Shown one piece after another: positions 8,338 to 16,599 of a stretch of DNA of 64,000 bases (positions are counted from its first letter, which is position 1; each line of letters opens with the position of its first letter). Position numbers and translations under genes: made by a program. This stretch comes from Variovorax sp. ZS18.2.2. Lineage in GTDB: Bacteria > Pseudomonadota > Gammaproteobacteria > Burkholderiales > Burkholderiaceae_C. The DNA lies in assembly GCF_024701975.1 (NCBI RefSeq), contig NZ_JANLNM010000006.1:248001-312000 (forward strand), written 5' to 3'. The notes beneath the pieces were generated by a model that was not told where the DNA came from, did not search any database, and was given only the letters and a program-made list of their open reading frames with translations.

Positions 8338-9666
8338 ATGTTCTTTCCGCTCCCCCGCACGGCCACCGCGCCCTTCTGTCCGTCCGAGGTCAAGGGCAGC
8401 ATCGCGGTCCCGCAGGACCTGCCCTTCGGCAAGAAGCTGCTGCGCTACGCGGGCCCGGGCCTGCTGGTTTCCGTGGGCTACATGGACCCGGGCAACTGGG
8501 CGACCGACATCGAGGCGGGCTCGCGCTTCGGCTACGGCCTGCTCTTCGTGGTGCTGCTCGCGAGCCTCGCGGCGATGCTGCTGCAGACGCTGTGCGTGCG
8601 GCTCGGGCTGGTCGCGCAGAAAGACCTGGCGCGCGCCTGCCGCGAGCACTATTCGCCGCGCGTGAACCGCTTCCTCTGGCTCGGCGCCGAGCTCGCCATC
8701 GTGGCCTGCGACCTCGCCGAGGTGCTGGGCAGCGCGCTCGCGCTGCACCTGCTGTTCGGCGTGTCGATTCCGGTGGGCATCGCCATCACGGCTTTCGATA
8801 CGCTGCTCGTGCTGGGGCTGCAGGGCGCGGGCTTCCGGCGCGTGGAGGCCATCGTGCTCGGGCTGGTGGGCACCATCGCGGGCTGCTTCGTGGTCGAACT
8901 CGCGATGGCGCCGCCCAACTGGTTCGGCGTGGCGATGGGCTTTGCGCCGAGCTTCGAGCGGCTGCAGCAGCCGGGCGCGCTGTACCTCGCGATCGGCGTG
9001 GTCGGCGCCACGGTGATGCCGCACAACCTGTACCTGCATTCGTCCATCGTGCAGACGCGGCTCATCGCCGACACCGACTCGGCGCGCCGCGAGGCGGTGC
9101 GCTTCTGCACGCTCGACGCGGTGGTGTCGCTGTCGCTCGCGCTGCTGGTCAACGCGGCCATCATGGTGCTCGCGGCCAGCGCCTTCCACGCCACCGGTCA
9201 CCAGGAGGTGACCGAGATCGACGATGCCTACCGGCTCATCGAGCCCATCGTCGGCAGCGCGTTCGCGGCCACGCTGTTCGGCATCGCGCTGCTGGCCTCG
9301 GGGCAGAGCTCGACCTTCACCGGCACCATCGCGGGCCAGATCATCATGGAAGGTTTTCTCGACCTGAAGATCCCCTGCTGGCAGCGGCGCCTCCTCACGC
9401 GCGCGCTTGCGCTGGGGCCGGCGTTCCTCGGCGTCTGGTGGTTCGGCGACGGCGGCGTGGGCAAGATGCTGGTGCTCAGCCAGGTGGTGCTGAGCTTCCA
9501 GTTGCCCTTTGCGATGTGGCCGCTGATCCGCTTCACGAGCAGCCGCAGCATGATGGGCGGCTTTGCCAATGGCCCGGTGGTGAAGCTCTTGGCCTGGGGT
9601 CTGTTCGGCGTGATCGGCGCGGCCAACGTATGGCTGATCGGCTCGGTGATCCTCGGCAAGGGCTGA
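8338..9666 (+). CDS. mntH: Nramp-family Mn2+/Fe2+ transporter
   Basis: A 442-residue, about 11-helix inner-membrane symporter importing Mn2+ or Fe2+ with protons. The diagnostic metal-site motif DPGNW in helix 1 (about residues 50-54) and MPHNLYLHS in helix 6 (about 226-234) are both present. ATG 8338 is preferred over the in-frame GTG at 8314, which would add eight residues without a better ribosome site. No Mn- or Fur-type operator was recognised in the 117 bases upstream. The stop is three bases from the convergent emfourin-type gene, leaving no room for a terminator. Confidence 0.93.
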   Translation: MFFPLPRTATAPFCPSEVKGSIAVPQDLPFGKKLLRYAGPGLLVSVGYMDPGNWATDIEAGSRFGYGLLFVVLLASLAAMLLQTLCVRLGLVAQKDLARACREHYSPRVNRFLWLGAELAIVACDLAEVLGSALALHLLFGVSIPVGIAITAFDTLLVLGLQGAGFRRVEAIVLGLVGTIAGCFVVELAMAPPNWFGVAMGFAPSFERLQQPGALYLAIGVVGATVMPHNLYLHSSIVQTRLIADTDSARREAVRFCTLDAVVSLSLALLVNAAIMVLAASAFHATGHQEVTEIDDAYRLIEPIVGSAFAATLFGIALLASGQSSTFTGTIAGQIIMEGFLDLKIPCWQRRLLTRALALGPAFLGVWWFGDGGVGKMLVLSQVVLSFQLPFAMWPLIRFTSSRSMMGGFANGPVVKLLAWGLFGVIGAANVWLIGSVILGKG

Positions 9667-9669
9667 AGG

Positions 9670-10005
9670 TCAGCGCTGCTTGCCCGCATCCTTCCAGAGA
9701 TGCACCAGCGCCGCGGGCGCCTCGGTCTCGGGCACATCGAAGCTGACTGAACTGGCGGTGGCCGTGTTCTCCATCACCACCTCCACACGGTAGACGCGCT
9801 GGTCGCCGCCCGGCGACGCGGCGCTGCTTTCCTCGGCATGCGGCACGGCGCTTTGCAGCGCAGCGTCGATCTGCTGGCGCAGTTCTTCGGTGCAGTCGCC
9901 CAATTGAAAGCTGCGCGGCTGCGCGAGGCCAGGCATGTAGGCGATGCCGCCCTCGCGCGTCACGCGCACGATGGTGGCTTCACTGAGCGGCGGAAGCTGG
10001 ATCAT
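9670..10005 (-). CDS. Protealysin inhibitor of the emfourin type
   Basis: A 111-residue protein without a signal peptide. The start (IVRVTREGGIAYMPGL followed by PR), the DQR-x-YRVEV strand around residues 67-75 and the final SFDV strand fit the emfourin family, small cytoplasmic inhibitors of M4 protealysin-like proteases. The family call comes from this pattern plus context: its ATG overlaps the stop of the M4 protease gene as ATGA, the arrangement described for protealysin and emfourin in Serratia. Production coupled to the protease would keep the enzyme inactive in the cell. Confidence 0.75.
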   Translation of the reverse strand: MIQLPPLSEATIVRVTREGGIAYMPGLAQPRSFQLGDCTEELRQQIDAALQSAVPHAEESSAASPGGDQRVYRVEVVMENTATASSVSFDVPETEAPAALVHLWKDAGKQR

Positions 10006-11069
10006 GATGCGGCGACTCCCACGGTGTTCCATGCGGCGATGACCGCCTTGTGCGCCGTGCTGCCGGGGCTGAAGCGCCTCGCGGCGGCGCTCACGGTCAG
10101 CTCGGCGAAGGCGGCGAAATCCGCATCCTGCTTCAACCGGCGGTCGCACACGGTGTCGTACCAGATGCGCCCGGCCGTCTCCCATGCCGGACCGTCGATG
10201 GCGGTCGCGGCCAGATAGAAGGCGCGGTTCGGAATGCCGGAGTTGATGTGCACGCCGCCATTGTCCTGCCGCGTGACGACGATGTCTTTCATGTGCGCCG
10301 GCTGCGGGTCCTTGCCGAGCACCGGGTCGTCGTAGGCGGTGCCGGGCTCGGCCATCGAGCGCAGCGCGCGCGCCTTCACCTTCTCCTTGAAGAGCCCCGC
10401 GCCCACCAGCCAGTCGGCCTGCTGCGCCGTCTGCTTGAGCACGTGCTGCTTGACGAGCGCGCCGAATACGTCGCAGATCGATTCGTTGAGCGCGCCCGAC
10501 TGGCCCTGATAGATCAAGCCCGACTCGTGATCGATCACGCCGTGCGTGAGTTCGTGGCCGATGATGTCCACCGCGATGGTGAAGCGGTTGAACACCTCGC
10601 CGTCGCCATCGCCGAACACCATCTGCGTGCCATTCCAGAAGGCGTTGTCGTAGTCGTTGCCGTAGTGCACGCTGCCCAGGAGCGGCATGCCCGCGCCGTC
10701 GATGGAGTTGCGCTCGTAGATGTCGTGGTACAGGCGCCATGTGGCACCGAGCGCGTCGTAAGCCTCGTCGACCGCAAGGTCCTTGCTCGCGACCTGGCCC
10801 TCGGAGCGGATCAGCTTGCCGGGCAGTTGCGTGGTGTTGCCCGCGTCATGGATCTTGCGTTCGGGCGAGCCGCGCTTCGCGTACGGCGGCGAGGGCGCCG
10901 ACGACACCTGGGGCGCGAGAAATTCGCGCAGCCCGCGGTGCTCGCGATCGATCATCAGCGTGTTGGCCGCGCGCGCACTGACGGGCGCATCGGCGTGCGC
11001 CGCGAGCCGGTCCAGCAGGTACGGCGGTACGAAGCTGGGCGGCAGGATCGGTGGCGGGCGAAGCGGCAT
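10002..11069 (-). CDS. Protealysin-like M4 zinc metallopeptidase
   Basis: A 355-residue thermolysin-family protease. Zinc ligands are His172 and His176 of HELTH and Glu196 of NESICD; Glu173 is the catalytic base and His274 of GGVHINSG stabilises the transition state. The N-terminal 70-80 residues carry a PPYLL motif typical of the short protealysin-type propeptide, and there is no signal peptide, which also fits protealysins. The inhibitor-like gene follows with a four-base overlap. Likely targets in the family are intracellular or host proteins such as actin; none can be read from the sequence. Confidence 0.92.
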   Translation of the reverse strand: MPLRPPPILPPSFVPPYLLDRLAAHADAPVSARAANTLMIDREHRGLREFLAPQVSSAPSPPYAKRGSPERKIHDAGNTTQLPGKLIRSEGQVASKDLAVDEAYDALGATWRLYHDIYERNSIDGAGMPLLGSVHYGNDYDNAFWNGTQMVFGDGDGEVFNRFTIAVDIIGHELTHGVIDHESGLIYQGQSGALNESICDVFGALVKQHVLKQTAQQADWLVGAGLFKEKVKARALRSMAEPGTAYDDPVLGKDPQPAHMKDIVVTRQDNGGVHINSGIPNRAFYLAATAIDGPAWETAGRIWYDTVCDRRLKQDADFAAFAELTVSAAARRFSPGSTAHKAVIAAWNTVGVAAS

Positions 11070-11155
11070 GAGCGGTTCTCCGGTGAGCGTTCAGCGATGA
11101 AAAATACGGTAGCAGAAAGCCGTTGATCCGTGTCGCTGCAGTCCCTCTGCAGGTG

Positions 11156-12076
11156 TCACCGGATGCTGCCGTTTTCGAGCGCGGTTGCGATGAAGTCAAC
11201 GAAAGCTCTCACGCGCGCCGACAGCTGATGACGTTGGGGGTACACCGCGTAGATGTCGGCATCGGGCGTGCGGTAGTTGGCCAGCACCTGCACCAGCCGG
11301 CCGCTGCGCAGGTACCGCGCGATGTCCCATTCGGCGCGCATCAGGATGCCGTGGCCGTCGAGCGCCCAGTTGACCGCGATCTCGCCGTCGTTGGTGCTGA
11401 GTGCGCCGCGCGTCTTGATGGCCTCGGTGTGCTGCGCGGCGCCGCGGCCGGAGCTCAGGCGCCACACGCCGTAGGCCTCGTCGCCCTGGCGGATGCCGAT
11501 GCAGCGGTGGCGTGCGAGGTCGTGGGGCACCTTGGGCTGGCCGGCGCGCGCAAGGTAGGCGGGCGAGGCGCACAACAGGCGCCGGTTCGATGCGATGCGC
11601 CGCGCGATCACGCGCGATTCGGGCGGCGCGCCGAAGCGGATGCAGACGTCGAAGGCATCGTCTGTCAGCGGCGGCGGGTTCACCGAAAGCTGCAACTGCA
11701 CCTCGACTTCCGGGTGCTTGCGCGCGAACTTCGAGATCAGCGGCGCCACGTGGCTGCGCCCGAAGCCCAGCGTCGCGTTCACGCGCAGCAGGCCGCGCGG
11801 CTCGGCCTTCGCCTCGCCCAGCAACTGCGCCATGTCGTCGATCGCGCCGAGGATGCCGCGCGCATGTTCCACATAGAGCTCGCCCTCGGGCGTGAGGCTC
11901 ATGCGCCGCGTGGTGCGGTTCACCAGCGTGACGCCGATGCGCGCCTCCATCTGCGCGAGCCGCTTGCTCACGGCCGGCGTGCTGATGCCGAGTTCGCGGG
12001 CCGCGGCGCTCAGGCTGCCGCAGGCCGCAAGCGTGGAGAAGAAGCCGAGTTCGGCGGGCTGGATCGGAGAAACCAT
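11156..12076 (-). CDS. LysR-type regulator divergent from malate/tartrate dehydrogenase gene
   Basis: A 306-residue LysR protein: winged helix-turn-helix at residues 5-65 (GSLSAAARELGISTPAVSK) and a periplasmic-binding-protein-like effector domain from about 90 on. The ATG at 12076 is chosen because it begins five residues before the conserved helix; an upstream in-frame start at 12142 would run through the inverted repeat at 12111-12131. The arrangement equals dmlR/dmlA, in which the regulator responds to D-malate and activates the divergent dehydrogenase. That role is inferred from position. Confidence 0.9.
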   Translation of the reverse strand: MVSPIQPAELGFFSTLAACGSLSAAARELGISTPAVSKRLAQMEARIGVTLVNRTTRRMSLTPEGELYVEHARGILGAIDDMAQLLGEAKAEPRGLLRVNATLGFGRSHVAPLISKFARKHPEVEVQLQLSVNPPPLTDDAFDVCIRFGAPPESRVIARRIASNRRLLCASPAYLARAGQPKVPHDLARHRCIGIRQGDEAYGVWRLSSGRGAAQHTEAIKTRGALSTNDGEIAVNWALDGHGILMRAEWDIARYLRSGRLVQVLANYRTPDADIYAVYPQRHQLSARVRAFVDFIATALENGSIR

Positions 12077-12110
12077 GGGCAGTCCGATTGTTGAACTGAG
12101 GTTAAGGATG

Positions 12111-12131
12111 GATTCACTTTGGGCGTGAATC
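12111..12131. promoter_or_regulatory. Putative LysR operator in the divergent promoter
   Basis: The arms GATTCAC and GTGAATC form a perfect seven-base inverted repeat around TTTGGGC. The site lies between the divergent LysR gene and the dehydrogenase gene, and its dyad spacing suits a LysR dimer. Confidence 0.6.
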
Positions 12132-12193
12132 GTTCGGCGCATCGAATCCTACAGTGGCAGCTCCCAGAAGCATTCCATGAAGGACAGACAGCG

Positions 12194-13285
12194 ATGAGCA
12201 GCTACAGCATTGCCACCATTCCCGGCGACGGCATCGGCAAGGAAGTGATCCCGGCCGGGCGTGAAGTGATGGAGGCGCTGGCCGCGGCCTCGGGCGGCAC
12301 GTTGCACTTCGCCTTCGAAGACTTCGGCTGGGGCGGCGACTGGTACCGCGCGCACGGCGAGATGATGCCGGCCGACGGCCTTGACGCACTGCGCGGCAAG
12401 GACGCCATCCTCTTCGGCTCCGCGGGCGATCCGCACATTCCCGACCACATCACGCTGTGGGGCCTGCGCCTGAAGATCTGCCAGGGCTTCGACCAGTACG
12501 CCAACGTGCGGCCCACACGCATCCTGCCGGGCATCGACGGTCCGCTCAAGCGCTGCGCGCCGGGGCAGCTCGACTGGGTGATCGTGCGCGAGAACTCCGA
12601 GGGCGAATACGCCGGCGTCGGTGGTCGCGTGCACCAGGGCCATCCGATCGAGGCCGCGACCGATGTGAGCATGATGACCCGCGCCGGCGTCGAACGCATC
12701 ATGCGGTTCGCCTTCAAGCTCGCCCGCTCGCGGCCGCGCAAGCTGCTCACCGTGGTCACCAAGAGCAACGCGCAGCGCCACGCAATGGTGATGTGGGACG
12801 AGATCGCGCTGCAGATATCCAAGGAATTTCACGACGTGACCTGGGACAAGGAACTGGTCGACGCCTGCACCGCGCGCATGGTCAACCGGCCTGCCTCGCT
12901 CGACACCATCGTCGCGACCAACCTGCACGCCGACATCCTGAGCGACCTCGCGGCCGCCCTGGCCGGCAGCCTGGGCATCGCGCCCACCGGCAACATCGAT
13001 CCGGAGCGCCGCTACCCGTCGATGTTCGAGCCGATCCACGGCTCGGCCTTCGACATCATGGGCAAGGGGCTGGCGAACCCGGTCGGCACCTTCTGGTCGG
13101 TCGTGATGCTGCTTGAGCACCTTGGTGAAGCGGAGGCGGCGCACCGCGTGATGGCAGCTGTCGAGCACGTCACCGCCAACCCCTCGCTGCACACGCGCGA
13201 CCTCGGCGGCAGCGCGACCACCGAGCAGGTGACGCGCGCCGTTTGCGAACACATCACGGGCGCGCGTCAGCGCCTCGCGGCCTGA
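12194..13285 (+). CDS. Tartrate/D-malate dehydrogenase (decarboxylating)
   Basis: A 363-residue member of the isocitrate/isopropylmalate dehydrogenase family. It opens with IATIPGDGIGKEV; the substrate loop reads VIVRENSEGEYAGVGG; NLHADILSDLAAALAGSLG supplies metal-binding aspartates and EPIHGSAFDIMGK the NAD-site segment. This pattern, with ENSEGEYAG rather than the leucine-pathway sequence, fits tartrate/D-malate dehydrogenases (TtuC, DmlA; 361 residues in E. coli), which turn D-malate into pyruvate and CO2. Divergent from its likely LysR regulator, and followed after 77 bases by a Bug-type receptor that may capture the substrate. Confidence 0.88.
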   Translation: MSSYSIATIPGDGIGKEVIPAGREVMEALAAASGGTLHFAFEDFGWGGDWYRAHGEMMPADGLDALRGKDAILFGSAGDPHIPDHITLWGLRLKICQGFDQYANVRPTRILPGIDGPLKRCAPGQLDWVIVRENSEGEYAGVGGRVHQGHPIEAATDVSMMTRAGVERIMRFAFKLARSRPRKLLTVVTKSNAQRHAMVMWDEIALQISKEFHDVTWDKELVDACTARMVNRPASLDTIVATNLHADILSDLAAALAGSLGIAPTGNIDPERRYPSMFEPIHGSAFDIMGKGLANPVGTFWSVVMLLEHLGEAEAAHRVMAAVEHVTANPSLHTRDLGGSATTEQVTRAVCEHITGARQRLAA

Positions 13286-13362
13286 TTTCTTCTTCTTCAC
13301 CGCAGTCACAGCGCGCCTCGATGCGCGCGGACCTCACGACCACAACGAGCCGGAGACAAGAC

Positions 13363-14373
13363 ATGGCAGCTTTCACTTTCACCCAGAAGAGTCCGAGCCG
13401 TCGCACGATGCTCCAGGCCGGCGCGACGGCGCTGGGCCTCGGCGTCGCCGCGCTGGCCTTCGCGCAGCCGGCCGCCTGGCCCACGCGGCCGATCAGCCTC
13501 GTCGTGCCGTTCCCGGCCGGCGGCACCACCGACGTACTGGCGCGTGAGCTGGCCGACAAGCTCTCGCAGTCGCTCGGTCAGCCGGTGGTGGTCGAGAGCA
13601 AGCCCGGCGCGGGCGCCACGCTCGGCGCCGACTACGTCGCGAAGGCCAGGCCCGACGGTTACACGCTGCTGATGGGCGCGGTGCACCACACCATCGCCAC
13701 CAGCGTCTACAAGAAGCTGCCTTACGACTTCCAGAAAGACCTGGCACCGATCACCGTCGTGGCGATGGTGCCGAACGTGCTGGTCATCAACCCAGCCAAC
13801 ACGCCCGCGAAAAACGTGGCCGAGCTGGTCGCACTCGCCAAGGCCGCGCCCGACAAGCTGGCCTACGGCTCGAACGGCAACGGCACGGCGCAGCACCTGA
13901 TCGGCACGCAGTTCCAGGCCAGCACCGGCACCACGCTGCTGCACGTGCCCTACAAAGGCAGTGGCCCGCTGACCACCGACCTGCTCGGCGGGCAGGTGGC
14001 GATGTCCTTCGACACCATCACGCCGGTGCTGCAGCACATCAAGGGCGGCAAGCTGCGCGCGCTGGCCGTGACCACGGCGCGCCGCTCGTCGGTGCTGCCC
14101 GACGTGCCCACGCTCGAAGAGGCGGACCTCAAGGGCTTCGACATCGGCACCTGGTTCGGCGTGCTCGCGCCGGCCGCGACGCCCAAGGACATCGTCGCGC
14201 GGCTCAACGCCGAGATGGTGAAGATCATCAAGTCGCCCGACTTCGCGCAACGCATGCAGGCCATCGGTGCGGAGCCGCTAGGTGGTTCGCCTGATGACAT
14301 GGCGCGACAGATCCGCGAGGAAACCGCGAGATTCGCGAAGTTGGTGAAAGAAGGTGGTGTGGCGATCGACTAG
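13363..14373 (+). CDS. Bug-family tripartite tricarboxylate receptor
   Basis: A 336-residue periplasmic binding protein of the Bug/TctC family. The signal region SPSRRTMLQAGATALGLG contains a twin-arginine-like SRRTML and ends near AFA. Family landmarks are WPTRPISLVVPFPAGG, the GxGATLGADYVAKA region and the VPYKGSGP segment around residue 205. Such proteins bind carboxylates for TctAB-type membrane partners; none is encoded here, as is common for the many Bug paralogs of Burkholderiales. Position after the malate/tartrate dehydrogenase suggests a C4-dicarboxylate or hydroxy acid ligand. Confidence 0.92.
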   Translation: MAAFTFTQKSPSRRTMLQAGATALGLGVAALAFAQPAAWPTRPISLVVPFPAGGTTDVLARELADKLSQSLGQPVVVESKPGAGATLGADYVAKARPDGYTLLMGAVHHTIATSVYKKLPYDFQKDLAPITVVAMVPNVLVINPANTPAKNVAELVALAKAAPDKLAYGSNGNGTAQHLIGTQFQASTGTTLLHVPYKGSGPLTTDLLGGQVAMSFDTITPVLQHIKGGKLRALAVTTARRSSVLPDVPTLEEADLKGFDIGTWFGVLAPAATPKDIVARLNAEMVKIIKSPDFAQRMQAIGAEPLGGSPDDMARQIREETARFAKLVKEGGVAID

Positions 14374-14471
14374 AGCGACGCGCATCGTTACCAGTGCGTC
14401 ACACACTGGTGGTGCAGGTGCCTCACTGAGGCCATAGGATCGGGGCTTCCGCATTCACCGCCATCCTGCAC

Positions 14472-14762
14472 ATGTTCATCGTCACCCTCACCTACACCCG
14501 TCCCCTCGAAGAAGTCGATTCGCTGATGGACCCGCACATGGTGTGGCTCAAGAAGCACTACGAGAGCGGCCTGTTCGTGGCCTCGGGCCGGCAGGTGCCG
14601 CGCACGGGTGGTGTGATCCTCGCGCGGTCGGGCGATCGCGAGGCACTGGAAGCGGTGCTGGCGCGCGACCCGTTCGTGCAGGGCGGCGTGGCGCGCGTGG
14701 ACGTGACGGAGTTCGTCCCCAGCATGACCGCCCCGAGCATCGAGATCCTGAAGACGTTCTGA
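14472..14762 (+). CDS. YciI-family protein
   Basis: A 96-residue YciI-like protein with a ferredoxin-like fold. It begins with FIVTLTYTRPLEEVD and has the family's conserved His in DPHMVWLKKHYESG (around residue 24) and Asp in the ARDPFVQGGVA segment. Family members are small homo-oligomers, some with dehydrochlorinase activity, most without a known role. Monocistronic. Its last codons and stop form the left arm of a terminator hairpin. Confidence 0.88.
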   Translation: MFIVTLTYTRPLEEVDSLMDPHMVWLKKHYESGLFVASGRQVPRTGGVILARSGDREALEAVLARDPFVQGGVARVDVTEFVPSMTAPSIEILKTF

Positions 14763-14784
14763 TTTTTCCCAGGACGTCTTTTTT
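14751..14784 (+). terminator. Terminator overlapping the end of the YciI gene
   Basis: An 11-base stem with one G-T pair joins 14751-14761 and 14770-14780 around an eight-base T-rich loop; TTTT follows. The left arm contains the final codons and part of the stop codon of the YciI-like gene. Confidence 0.75.
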
Positions 14785-14787
14785 CGC

Positions 14788-15843
14788 TCAAGCCCCAGGC
14801 ACTTCTTCGCGTCCGCCCGGATGCCGCGCAAAGCGCGCGGCCTTGGCGTCATGCACCGGTGCCGCGTCGTCCCATGGCCAGCCGCCGAACTGCGTGCGGC
14901 GGTAGTCGGCCATGGTCTGGCTGATTTCGGCCTGCGTGTTCATCACAAAGGGGCCGTACTGCGCCACCGGCTCGGCGATCGGGCGGCCCTGCAGCACGAG
15001 GAACTCGCTCTCGTCGTCGCCGTTGACCAGCTCGACGGCCGCGTCCGCGCGCAGCTCGACCGCCACCGGCCCTTCGATGCGTTGGCCGGCGATCTGCGCC
15101 ACCGCGCCCTTGAAGAAATAGAGCATCCGCCGCGTGCCTTCGCCCGCAGCGGCCGGCAGCGTCCATTGCGCGCCGGGCGTCATCCTGATCGTCCAGATCG
15201 CCACGTCGGCATCGGCCTGCGCGGCCCATGACGCGGGCGGCGGCGCGAGCGGCTGGATCGGATCCTGCCCGTTGACCGCGTCGCCGAGCCGGCCCGCGAT
15301 GACGGCCACCTCGGTGCGGCCGCCCTTCGCGTCGTCCGAGGCGAAGCGCGGAATCGCGTCCGACCAGAACATCGTGAAGTGCGGCTCGGCCATCTTGTTC
15401 CTGGCCGGCAGGTTGAGCCAGATCTGGAACAGCTCCAGCGGATTGGGCGCGCCCGCGTCGAGCAGCGGGAACATCTCCGAATGCACGATGCCCTTGCCGG
15501 CCGTGAGCCACTGCACATCACCGCCGCCGAAGCGCGCGGTGGCGCCCAGCGAATCGGAGTGATCGACCAGGCCCTTGCGCACGATGGTCACCGTCTCGAA
15601 GCCGCGGTGCGGGTGCGAGGGAAAGCCCGGCACCGTGTCGCCGTGGTACATGCTCCAGCCGTCCTTGCGGCTGAAGTCCTGGCCGATCTGGCGGCCGGCC
15701 AGCGAGGCCTCGGGGCCCATGTGCCCGTTGGCCTTCGGGTAGGCGTCGTCGTGATAGACGCAGAACAGGAACGGGTCGATCGTCTGCCAGGGGAAGCCGA
15801 GCGGCTTGACCTGGACGATGGGGCCCTTGTTGTTGTCGGACAT
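14788..15843 (-). CDS. Pirin-family bicupin protein
   Basis: A 351-residue pirin-like protein with two cupin domains. The N-terminal metal site is formed by HPHRGFETVT (about residues 75-84) and a later GKGIVHSE; the C-terminal cupin begins near residue 200. Pirins bind Fe or Mn and some act as quercetin 2,3-dioxygenases, others as redox-sensing cofactors; which applies is not visible. The start at 15843 is supported by AAAGGAAT seven bases upstream; an in-frame ATG at 15861 would add six residues. A second, shorter pirin gene lies at 20777-21619. Confidence 0.9.
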   Translation of the reverse strand: MSDNNKGPIVQVKPLGFPWQTIDPFLFCVYHDDAYPKANGHMGPEASLAGRQIGQDFSRKDGWSMYHGDTVPGFPSHPHRGFETVTIVRKGLVDHSDSLGATARFGGGDVQWLTAGKGIVHSEMFPLLDAGAPNPLELFQIWLNLPARNKMAEPHFTMFWSDAIPRFASDDAKGGRTEVAVIAGRLGDAVNGQDPIQPLAPPPASWAAQADADVAIWTIRMTPGAQWTLPAAAGEGTRRMLYFFKGAVAQIAGQRIEGPVAVELRADAAVELVNGDDESEFLVLQGRPIAEPVAQYGPFVMNTQAEISQTMADYRRTQFGGWPWDDAAPVHDAKAARFARHPGGREEVPGA

Positions 15844-16002
15844 AGCGATATTCCTTTCCATGGGGAGCTCGGCCGATGATGCCGTGCCAGTGCCAGGAAT
15901 ATCGGGGCGCCGCCGTCTTCCGGTAGGGGCCTTGCCTGCAACAGTGAAGAGCGCGTATGGAACGATGGGCATCGCGCTTTCCTGTTCTTTTTCTTCAGCG
16001 CA

Positions 16003-16425
16003 TCAGGCGTTCTGGTGCGGCACGACGGCGTTGGGGTCCATGTACATCAGTTCCCAGAGGTGGCCGTCGATGTCCTGGAAGCCGTGGCCGTACATGAAGC
16101 CGTAGTCCTGCGGTTCGCGCGGCGTGGTGCCGCCCGCGGCCACAGCCTTGGCGACCAGCGCGTCGACCTCGGCACGGCTCTCGCACGAGAGGCACACCAG
16201 CACCTCGGTGCTCTTGCTCGTGTCGGTGATGCTCTTGGTGGTGAAGGTCTTGAAGAAGTCCTCGACCAGCAGCATCGCGAAGATGCTGTCCTTCTCGATC
16301 ACCATGCACGCGGCGTTGGCGTCGGTGAACTGCGCGTTGAAGGTGTAGCCCAGCGCGGCGAAGAACGTCTTGGTCTTCTCGAGGTTCTTGACGGGGAGGT
16401 TCACGAAGATCTGCTTGTTGGCCAT
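16003..16425 (-). CDS. VOC-superfamily (glyoxalase-like) protein
   Basis: A 140-residue vicinal-oxygen-chelate protein. It shows the paired beta-alpha-beta-beta-beta modules: IFVNLPVKNLEKTKTFFAAL at the start, and YGFMYGHGFQDIDGHLWELM near the end, where His and Glu of GHLWEL are typical metal ligands. Close relatives are annotated as PhnB-like or glyoxalase/bleomycin-resistance-like with no defined substrate. It stands alone, divergent from the CYTH-CHAD gene; the 174-base gap between them contains short dyads (for example TGGAC/GTCCA at 16510-16522). Confidence 0.88.
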   Translation of the reverse strand: MANKQIFVNLPVKNLEKTKTFFAALGYTFNAQFTDANAACMVIEKDSIFAMLLVEDFFKTFTTKSITDTSKSTEVLVCLSCESRAEVDALVAKAVAAGGTTPREPQDYGFMYGHGFQDIDGHLWELMYMDPNAVVPHQNA

Positions 16426-16599
16426 GGTGTTTCCTGTGTCGATGAAGGGTTGGATCTGGAGGTTTGCCGGTGTCTTGTGTACACCGTCCACAAAAGATAC
16501 CAAAGAAAATGGACGGCGTCCACATGATTTTTCGAATCTTTGTTTTTGCCCGGTCTGGCCCTTGGGGGATTGCGTCCGGGCCGAAGAAGGCGGGGCATC

